This document shows positions 57,737 through 64,000 of a stretch of DNA of 64,000 nt, piece by piece. This DNA comes from Bolinopsis microptera (Eukaryota; Ctenophora; Tentaculata; Lobata; Bolinopsidae): positions 8,346,902 through 8,410,901 of the forward strand of contig NC_087076.1 of NCBI RefSeq assembly GCF_026151205.1. The letters are read 5' to 3'. The notes below the pieces were generated by a model that made no database searches, had not been told where the DNA came from, and saw nothing but the letters and a program-made list of their open reading frames with translations. Position 1 is the stretch's first letter. Every line of letters starts with the position of its first letter. A program made the translations under genes and the position numbers.

Positions 57737-60700
57737 CTGAAATATAAACTGTGTAGCAATATATATGGTTATTAGTGAAAAATCAAAATATTTAGGTAAA
57801 GCATAATAGACTAAATCGTAAATACATGAACACTAATTCTTCTTAAGACTTAAAATAAAATCAAAACTTAGTTAAACATTTATGAAACATGAGAAATTTT
57901 TATAATACTGTGATTCATATTTCTATTTTGATTTCCCTATAATATGTAAATGTCATTATAACAATAAATGGACTATATATAATAATAATACCTGTGAAAT
58001 TATGCTATTGCAGACCCAATTAGTAAATGTCGTCAAAGAAAGAGCTGTATCCCTTGCCCAGTTTGGAAAAATTTCGCTTGCAGGAATAAGACTTGTTAAT
58101 AATGGTATTTAGTATTTGAAATGTATATTACCTAAATCTTACACATCTGTCATTCCAAGTTGGTTGAGGAAATTACCTTCAAGTCACAATGAATAAGACT
58201 ATAAAACTTAAGCAGTTGCTGCATTTTGATAAAATTTTCCATATTTACCTGTTGATGGTCCAAGGAAGTGGGCCCATTCCTGGTGCAAAGCCCATGATGT
58301 AGATAATTAAGCCCACTATAGCTAACCACGATTCTTTCGTCTTACAAACTTTTTCTATATCTGTGACTCCTAAGAGAGCAACATCAATATTTTACTATTA
58401 GTATAGGGATCATTAACAGGTTATGTAAGCCAGCTTAAGGAAGAAGGCTGAGGGGTTTATATTTTATAAATGCCAAGAATAGTGTTATTTTATTGAGGTG
58501 AAGGTAAGGCCAGGGTGCAGGTGGGTCAATGGCCAAACTCAGGCTTGCACAATAGTATTTGAATGATTCCTTTTATATCATTTCTTTCAGCTGCAATTTT
58601 GCTGAGGATACAAATTCTTGTTTCCGATGCATTGTATCACGTTTCGATCCACCATGATGTTTTATATCACTCACCTGAAGCACAGTATTGTGTTATATCC
58701 GAAATTAATGTCACATTTGTTGATAAACACATCAGACTCCCAGATGCACCCTCACAAATTCCACATTTATTGTTTGACTCAACACAGCTATAACATGATT
58801 CAGCAATTATTTCACCAGCACAATCCGAAACTCCTGAAAGAGACCAAATTAATGTAGTTGAAATTAGAAGCTAGTATATCTTGTGGAAAATTTTAACGCT
58901 CATAATCAGGTGAAGCAAAAGGAAATCTTTCAATACGGTACCTGCAACATCCATTGCTTTTGAAGAATTTGTGATAACTATGAATGCTACTCCAAGTAAC
59001 GATAGTCCCAACATCATCACAGCCATACTTCCAAGGAGTAATTTTTTCCTCCCAAAGCGCTCAACACCGAATAAACCTGATAGGATTTCAATGTTTATAA
59101 AATTACAGTTCTGTAACTTTTACCTTTCTCTTTATAGAATAATTGGATCAAAAGAACTCTAACTTAACTTTGAAACAAACCTATGAATGTAAATGTGACA
59201 TTAGCTGTGCTAACGGCTGTTGAAAGCCAAATTGCTTTATTTGCTGATGCACCAGACATTACCAATATTGTAGCTGAGTAGTACCTGGACATAATGGGGT
59301 GTGGATACAGAGCATTAGTTATTGAATTATAATGTCATTTTACCAAATAAATTCCAGTGCATGTAATTCAACTGTATGATTTATCTAACAATTTAAAATG
59401 TAGATTTTAAAGGAGATTAGTTAGCTACTTACATTACAGAATTAATGCCCGAGAATTGTTGAAATAGTTGCAACATTACTCCAAGGAACAGTGCTCTTCT
59501 TACTGCCTTATTCTTCATCATATTTACCAAGACTTCAAATCCTGAGAGCAAGCAATTTTATTAAATTTACATTATATTTAACCTCTTAAAGTTTGTGCAT
59601 ACAATTATCATTGCTAGCATATACTGACTGAAGTTGTGTTGATTACTGTATTTAGATAATATATAAATAATTAACCTTTTCCACCAAGCTTCTCATTTTC
59701 ATTGGTTTGTTTAAAATCTTCTGCTATTTCGTTCATTTCCTTTGAAACATCTTCTGTTCCTCTGAGCTTTTAATGATATTCATTAAAACATGAAATATAT
59801 TTTCACTGTATGACAATAGGTTAGTTTTCTATGAATCAATTTGCTTTGTTTAAAACTGATATATTTTTTTTCTACTTCATAAAACCGGAGCATAGTGGTT
59901 CCACCTATGAATTTGGGTTTTTTATTTTGATAACATTCTATCAACTGTCATGTAAATTCCTCATACCTCGATTAGAATGGCCTTCGCTTGTTCAATATCT
60001 CCTCGAAAATAAAGCCATCTTGCACTTTTAGGCATAAAAATAAAGAGGACAAACATGATTGTTGATGGAACACAACTAAGTCCCAGCATCCACCTGTATA
60101 ATGTTAGGGTGCTAATGTCAACATGCCTTAAAGTTATTATTATATAATTGTGCCTTTCATTAGTTCCTAGATATCGAGAAGAAACCTTATAAAACTTGAT
60201 AAGAAAATACAAATTTGTGATGTTCCTTACCTCCAGCCACCAGAAATTGGTTCAAAAATCCCTGCCACAATGCTGCCTACAAGTATACCAATAGTAATGA
60301 GAAGTTGGTTACAAACAGTCATGGGTCCTCTCCAATCATTGGGTAATTGCTCAGCTATGTACAATGGTCCTGTCATTGACACAAAACCTGGAAGTTGTTT
60401 GATTTTTAACTGCATGGAATTTTAGCAGTCTGATTACCAGATTCTAACTTCGTCAATGTTTCCAGAAAATTTGAATATCTCATTTATATAGATTATAGAA
60501 TTATGACGTTTTTAAGGGGAAAAGTTCTAAGGAAGCATTGAATATTGATTGTCATTTCCAGTCACGACGAAATACTAAACATGTAGTCTATTGTAGCCCT
60601 ACCTATTGCAATTCCATCAAGAGCCCTACCAACCACTAGAATCTGCCAACTAGGTGCTATTGCCATGATAAAGGAAGCAACTGTAAGTATAGCAGCTCCA

Positions 60701-61597
60701 GCCATCATACTTATCTGGGAATTGAAATTTACAACTTGTTTTAGATGAATCTTAAACGATTTATCTACATAAGAGTTGTTATTTGATCGACAGCTGGAAG
60801 TTATGAATTTATATAAGCTCAACATTACCTTTCTACCCAAGAATTTGTTGAGGAAGCCTGCCATAAGAGCTCCTACTGCGCATGCCCATATTGCTGCGCT
60901 TACTATGAGCTCCTTCCTGCTGTCCCTTTCCTTAAGAAATATTTATCAAATATAGAGCATAGTCTTGAGGAGAGGGGTTAATTTAACTTTTATTTATATA
61001 TTTATATGTGTATAGTGATTCTAATTTTGTCTTAGCCTTATATTGAGTTATAATACTCTTGCTCATTTTTACACATTTGCTTACATCACTCACAGTCAGC
61101 CGCTCTGACATGGTCAACCACCTTCCTTGTGTTGTTGGTTAATCATATGAGCGGGATATAAATACCTCATTTCATTTCATAATTAAGTACTTAATATAGG
61201 ACAATGAATCGTAACATTTTGTATGGTGTAAGGGCAGGTTAGATCAGTACAAAGATTTCTACAAGATTGGTAAGGCCAGGGTCACCAGTCAAGTGAAGTT
61301 TCCACACGGCACTATCTTATGAAATTGTTTATCACTGTTTTAGAATTCTAATTTGATTATCTTACAGTGAACACAGTCATCAATATATAATATCAATACA
61401 ATGAATTAACAAAGTGTACATTATATAACCCCTTTCATTATCCTCCACAAACATGAACTAACCTCCAGGTCCCATGTGGGTTCGTCACCTGCAAGAGCAA
61501 CTAGACAGCCACTCATCACTCCTGTATCGTACCCAAAGAGAAATCCACCCATTACCGCTGAGAAGACTAACAGCTTTGTCTTATACGGTAGCCCCAT
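57518..61597 (-). CDS. SLC2A13: Proton/myo-inositol cotransporter (SLC2A13/HMIT type), 13 exons
   Basis: A GLUT-family MFS sugar transporter of the plasma or vesicle membrane; HMIT members couple H+ to inositol uptake. I joined 13 minus-strand exons in phase: 61597-61463, 60930-60829, 60714-60603, 60387-60231, 60093-59967, 59766-59676, 59541-59433, 59284-59181, 59076-58942, 58833-58675, 58369-58249, 58076-57992 and 57736-57518 (1656 nt, 551 aa). Visible motifs: [14 protein letters not shown] in TM1, [37 protein letters not shown] in TM7, [29 protein letters not shown] and LPETKG near the C-terminus. Exon 10 encodes a Cys-rich insert (C.SC....KCGIC) before TM10, the large extracellular loop typical of HMIT. 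It is shorter than human SLC2A13 (648 aa), mainly at the N-terminus. The start ATG is the first in exon 1. Confidence 0.93.
57992..58076 (-). CDS. SLC2A13: SLC2A13-like copy 1, exon 12
   Basis: [20 protein letters not shown] and [10 protein letters not shown] (TM11). Acceptor CCTGCAAG|C completes the split Ser codon; donor CACAG|GTATTA, phase 0. Confidence 0.94.
58249..58369 (-). CDS. SLC2A13: SLC2A13-like copy 1, exon 11
   Basis: TM10 with [15 protein letters not shown], the HMIT version of the GLUT PxPW motif. Acceptor CTCTTAG|GAG, donor CAACAG|GTAAAT, phase 2. The following 172-bp intron is absent from copy 2. Confidence 0.95.
58675..58833 (-). CDS. SLC2A13: SLC2A13-like copy 1, exon 10 (HMIT Cys-rich loop)
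   Basis: Seven or more cysteines in a hydrophilic insert ([30 protein letters not shown]), with an N-glycosylation-like NVT. This extracellular loop separates HMIT from ordinary GLUTs. Acceptor TTTCAG|GAG, donor TCAG|GTGAGT. Confidence 0.92.
58942..59076 (-). CDS. SLC2A13: SLC2A13-like copy 1, exon 9
   Basis: [15 protein letters not shown] (second motif-A loop, TM8-TM9) then TM9. Acceptor CTATCAG|GT, donor GCAG|GTACCG. Confidence 0.93.
59181..59284 (-). CDS. SLC2A13: SLC2A13-like copy 1, exon 8
   Basis: Completes MYYSATIL and TM8 ([15 protein letters not shown]). Acceptor GTCCAG|GTAC, donor ATAG|GTTTGT, phase 1. Confidence 0.92.
59433..59541 (-). CDS. SLC2A13: SLC2A13-like copy 1, exon 7
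   Basis: [20 protein letters not shown], the TM7 signature of GLUT/HMIT carriers, split in the SVMYYS motif by the donor AAT|GTAAGT. Confidence 0.94.
59676..59766 (-). CDS. SLC2A13: SLC2A13-like copy 1, exon 6
   Basis: Central cytoplasmic loop, charged and helical ([19 protein letters not shown]). Acceptor TTAAAAG|CTC is weak in pyrimidines but keeps frame. Donor AAAG|GTTAAT. Confidence 0.85.
59967..60093 (-). CDS. SLC2A13: SLC2A13-like copy 1, exon 5
   Basis: TM6 followed by [13 protein letters not shown], the PESPRWL-type motif at the end of the N-half. Acceptor TATACAG|GTGG, donor CGAG|GTATGA, phase 0. Confidence 0.92.
60231..60387 (-). CDS. SLC2A13: SLC2A13-like copy 1, exon 4
   Basis: TM5 region: [20 protein letters not shown] (the P.Y.aE..p...RG motif) and GISGGWR-like end ISGGWR. 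Acceptor TTCCAG|GT, donor GGAG|GTAAGG. Confidence 0.93.
60603..60714 (-). CDS. SLC2A13: SLC2A13-like copy 1, exon 3
   Basis: TM3 and [12 protein letters not shown] (sugar-porter GR.LxGxGxG motif). Acceptor ATTCCCAG, donor ATAG|GTAGGG, ends in phase 1. Confidence 0.92.
60829..60930 (-). CDS. SLC2A13: SLC2A13-like copy 1, exon 2
   Basis: TM2 with [15 protein letters not shown], the MFS motif-A loop between TM2 and TM3. Acceptor TTCTTAAG|GAAAGG, donor AAAG|GTAATG, phase 0. Confidence 0.92.
61463..61597 (-). CDS. SLC2A13: SLC2A13-like copy 1, exon 1
   Basis: 45 codons: [10 protein letters not shown], then the TM1 motif [14 protein letters not shown], ending WDLE at donor GAG|GTTAGT. The Asp/Gly pattern of TM1 is diagnostic of sugar porters. 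Confidence 0.93.
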
Positions 61598-62200
61598 TTT
61601 GAAGTGACACCCTCACAAGAAATCTAGTGACTCATTCAATACACAACACAATCAGAGATTTACAAAATGGAATTGGGCGTTAAAATTTGTGGCCAGAACA
61701 CGGGAAATATCGAGCTCTTTCCCAAAGGTTCTAATATTTATTTAGGGTCATATTGCAAAGGTTATTAAAAACAACCCCTAAGATCGTATAATATTAAGTA
61801 AACCTAATTTTCTGGTAACTTTGGTAACCGATTACTCCGCGGGAGTGAGTACTGGCTTCAAGATTACAGGGATTCTAATTCCATTATGCACGTTGTTAGG
61901 GTTCATGAAGGTTTTCTGTCCCTAACTGTACTTCATCAAAACTCAGATATTGAATATTCTGTTCAGTTTTAACATGATATGATTATAATGTATGTTACTC
62001 AGCAAGAGTTGACACTTGACACTGTTCTAGATCATTCAACCTAAAAATTACAATAGGAAAATGTGTTAATTTTAGTACTGTTATCAATGTCAACTTTTAA
62101 CAATTCACCACACACTCTGATATATCACAAATTTGTACAGAAAATGATAAAATTGCGTTACTGTTAACAGCTGTTATCTAACTTACTTTTACTTACCAGG
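61598..62200. promoter_or_regulatory. Putative bidirectional promoter between SLC2A13 and MRPL49
   Basis: Head-to-head start codons are about 0.6 kb apart with no other gene between. The interval is AT-rich without an obvious TATA box tied to either start. Housekeeping MRPL genes often share such compact promoters; that it works this way here is inference. Confidence 0.45.
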
Positions 62201-62722
62201 ATGCAGTGCATAAGAAAAACATGCAACAGTATACCCGTCTGTACAAGATGTTACATCGGTGCCATGGGACCAGGTCTCTCTAGATCCGGTATCAAGCAAC
62301 CCGATTATGGTCAGGTCCCACGAATAGATAGGACTCAATATAAAAACTATCTGAAAACTTTGGAAAAATCAGCACTTACTCAGGACTCTGGAATAAAGAT
62401 TTCCAACTTACCTAGGAGTGTCCCAAACGCAATGCCTAGTGGTTGGGTGCCTCCTCCAACAAGCATACCACAACTTCCTTACTTTGTGTGGCGGAATGTA
62501 GATCAGACACTTCCAGTCGAACACAAAGAAAATCAGGACTTTCATAGGTTTACACAGATAACAAAGATTGAGGGGGATATTGAAGCTTTAAGAGGTGCAG
62601 TGGAGAACTTCTTGGATGATGAGACTATCCCAGTGGTGGCTAATGAGGTCACTGGGACAATCACTTGCTTGGGCTGGAGGGCTTTTGAAATAAAGAAATG
62701 GCTACAGTTTCAAGGATTTTAA
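62201..62722 (+). CDS. MRPL49: Mitochondrial large ribosomal subunit protein mL49
   Basis: 173 aa, single exon in this window (human MRPL49 is 166 aa). The conserved C-terminal block is clear: PSGWVPP, PQLPYFVWR, LPVEHK, then TQITKIEGDIEAL, VANEVTGTITCLGWRAFEIK and KKWLQFQGF at the very end, matching the PTPSGWQPP...LPYFVRR...VRKVEGDIWAL...QVNEVTGTLRIKG...LLEKGF pattern of mL49. The N-terminal part is basic with Cys/Arg/Lys and would serve as the mitochondrial targeting region. A CTTACCAG just before the ATG leaves room for a 5' UTR exon. A poly(A) signal AATAAA lies at 62907-62912. Divergent from SLC2A13 copy 1, 603 bp apart. Confidence 0.93.
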   Translation: MQCIRKTCNSIPVCTRCYIGAMGPGLSRSGIKQPDYGQVPRIDRTQYKNYLKTLEKSALTQDSGIKISNLPRSVPNAMPSGWVPPPTSIPQLPYFVWRNVDQTLPVEHKENQDFHRFTQITKIEGDIEALRGAVENFLDDETIPVVANEVTGTITCLGWRAFEIKKWLQFQGF

Positions 62723-63081
62723 GATCACGTGGACTTAGATCCTTTATTTTGTATTCGGAGCTGAACTTTGTAGTAAATTATTCTCATCTATTTGATTGTA
62801 TAAAATTGGGTCATTCTATTTGTCCATATTGTGTTGTTGAAACTCTGGACTTTTCTACAGAAATCTACATAATGAATCACAGTTTTTTTAAGAAGCAAAA
62901 GTTTAAAATAAAAAATTATCAACATTGAGTAGTAACCAATATTATAAGCACAGTTTAAAAATCACTCGATACTTTACGATTGACTGTTATAGCTTAATAG
63001 CTAATAAACACCTTTTGTTCATCTTTAAACATAGCAGTGCGGATCGACATATTGAAATCTAATTATATATTATCTAATTTA
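62723..63081. other. Convergent 3' interval between MRPL49 and SLC2A13 copy 2
   Basis: The two genes converge with 359 bp between stop codons. The MRPL49 poly(A) signal at 62907-62912 falls here; no other feature seen. Confidence 0.6.
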
Positions 63082-63300
63082 TTATTCATCCTCATTGTTT
63101 ACGATTTCTTTCTTTCTTAATCCAGTCTTGAGTCCGACGAAAGTGAGACTACTCGAGAAAAGCTCTTCAGTGTGCTCAAGGGACACACCCCTCGTCTCAG
63201 GGAGACAGATGAAGAAGTATATCAGACCAATTAGTGTTATACCACAGTAGATAAAGAAGGCCCCGGAGGTTGTAGCCGCCTTCGTTAGTTGTAGGAACGT
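63082..63300 (-). CDS. SLC2A13: SLC2A13-like copy 2, last exon
   Basis: Acceptor TTTTTAG|ACG, 72 codons and TAA. TM12 plus [16 protein letters not shown]; the tail differs from copy 1 (KKEIVNNEDE). Confidence 0.94.
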   Translation of the reverse strand, partial: TFLQLTKAATTSGAFFIYCGITLIGLIYFFICLPETRGVSLEHTEELFSSSLTFVGLKTGLRKKEIVNNEDE

Positions 63301-64000
63301 CTAAAAACAGATTGTCACAGTACCACGTAATATTGATGTGAGGAATTTTACATTGTTGTTCAGTGTCCACTTATAAGTTAGCTTTCGAATTTATGATTGA
63401 CCCAATGTTAATGTTATTGTGACTTGTGAGGCTAGTTATTTTACCTGTGAAATGATACTGTTGCAGATCCAGTTAGTAGTAGTAGTGATGGACATGGCAG
63501 TATCACGTGACCAGTTTGGGAATATCTCGCTGTTTATAGTCCATGGTAGAGGTCCCATACCCGGAGCAAAGCCCATAATGTAGACCACCAGTCCGACTAC
63601 AGCTAACCAGGAGTATTCTGTCTTGCAAACTTCAGACACTTTACCACCTGGAAAGGGAGAAGGTAAAGTGAAGACTTGTTTCATGCTATGAGCCATTACA
63701 TTCCCTTGTAATGATTATCGCAGGCTTGTGAATAGGCGTATATTTATAGTTTTATATACTATCGGTATCACAATCATAATATTTAGCTCTAAATGGAACC
63801 CACTGTTACATCTGAAAACAAAGTCAAGATCAAATGTTCAAGCTGCAGCGGCTGGTGTTACTCTATTAAAAATATTCGCACATGCTCATGGTGCCAAAGT
63901 AATGTCCATGTCAAATGTTTTAAGGATAATTTAGGCTGTACGAGTTGCTGTGAAAGTATCATTCCTGGATTTCACGCAACCTACTATGAAATCTATGACG
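63082..64000 (-). CDS. SLC2A13: Second SLC2A13-like transporter, 3' end (partial, runs past window edge)
   Basis: Two exons are visible: 63647-63445 and 63300-63082. They encode TM10-TM12: [20 protein letters not shown], then [35 protein letters not shown] and a tail ending NNEDE*. It is closely related to copy 1 with the same last-exon length, but the exon 11/12 intron of copy 1 is missing here: GPLPWTINS and EIFPNW are contiguous. Upstream exons, including the Cys-rich loop, must lie beyond 64000 or be lost; none is seen between 63648 and 64000. Tandem duplication is the simple explanation. Confidence 0.9.
63445..63647 (-). CDS. SLC2A13: SLC2A13-like copy 2, penultimate exon (fused 11+12)
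   Basis: Acceptor CCTTTCCAG|GT, donor CACAG|GTAAAA; 203 nt, against 121 + 85 nt in the two matching exons of copy 1. Reading is uninterrupted across the former junction in the TINS/EIF motif. Confidence 0.93.
63793..64000 (+). CDS. C1-like zinc-finger ORF, partial, runs off window end
   Basis: Open from ATG 63793 to the window edge (about 69 codons), with an in-frame TAA right before the ATG. The Cys/His pattern is C-x2-C-(12)-C-SW-C-QSNV-H-VK-C-x6-C-x2-C, then SIIPGF. This resembles the second C1 finger of diacylglycerol kinases, epsilon type, where CxWCxxxVHxxC...C is followed by LIIPP. It is plus-strand, inside the unseen 5' part or upstream intron of SLC2A13 copy 2. With only one finger visible, it could be another C1- or PHD-like protein. 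Confidence 0.5.
   Translation, partial: MEPTVTSENKVKIKCSSCSGWCYSIKNIRTCSWCQSNVHVKCFKDNLGCTSCCESIIPGFHATYYEIYD

Overview
This is nuclear genomic DNA from an animal, almost certainly an invertebrate. It is AT-rich and dominated by introns and repeats, with short exons bounded by GT...AG sites and no operons. A BRAF-type RAF kinase with its metazoan domain order (NPPSIYLE motif, RBD, C1, 14-3-3 sites, SSDDWEI N-region, kinase) marks it as metazoan. The sequence does not let me name a species; a cnidarian or other early-branching invertebrate fits but is not proved.

Layout. 1-20 kb holds almost no host coding sequence. It is a patchwork of tandem repeats (44 bp, about 292 bp, about 91 bp and a 3.4-kb minisatellite array), MITE-like inverted-repeat elements, a 5'-truncated LINE inside the big array, a SWIM zinc-finger remnant and a broken ORF at 1.6 kb. 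20.5-45.4 kb is one large gene on the minus strand: RAF, which I rebuilt from eight exons that all join in phase (547 aa). Intron 4 of RAF contains a complete four-exon MFS transporter gene on the opposite strand (25.6-27.7 kb). Intron 2 carries a 1.6-kb foldback element and intron 5 a small TIR element. Intron 1 carries a young, apparently identical-LTR retrotransposon whose 3' LTR ends 28 bp from the exon 2 splice site. A 17-bp array made of copies of the RAF exon 2 splice donor lies directly downstream of that exon.

46-57 kb is again repeat-rich: a non-autonomous hAT-like element with 569-bp TIRs and an 8-bp target duplication about 1.1 kb upstream of the RAF start, a 17-copy 52-bp satellite, a mariner-like TIR element, dispersed pieces of a GGGGTCCTCAGG family and a LINE fragment. 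57.5-64 kb is gene-dense: a 13-exon proton/myo-inositol cotransporter (SLC2A13/HMIT type, minus, 551 aa), MRPL49 for the mitochondrial ribosome (plus, divergent from it), the 3' end of a second SLC2A13-like copy (minus) that lacks one intron of the first, and a C1-like zinc-finger ORF (plus) running off the window end.

The genes do not form a pathway. The main interest is gene architecture: a nested gene, splice-site-derived tandem repeats, and a recent retrotransposon at the edge of a RAF splice acceptor.
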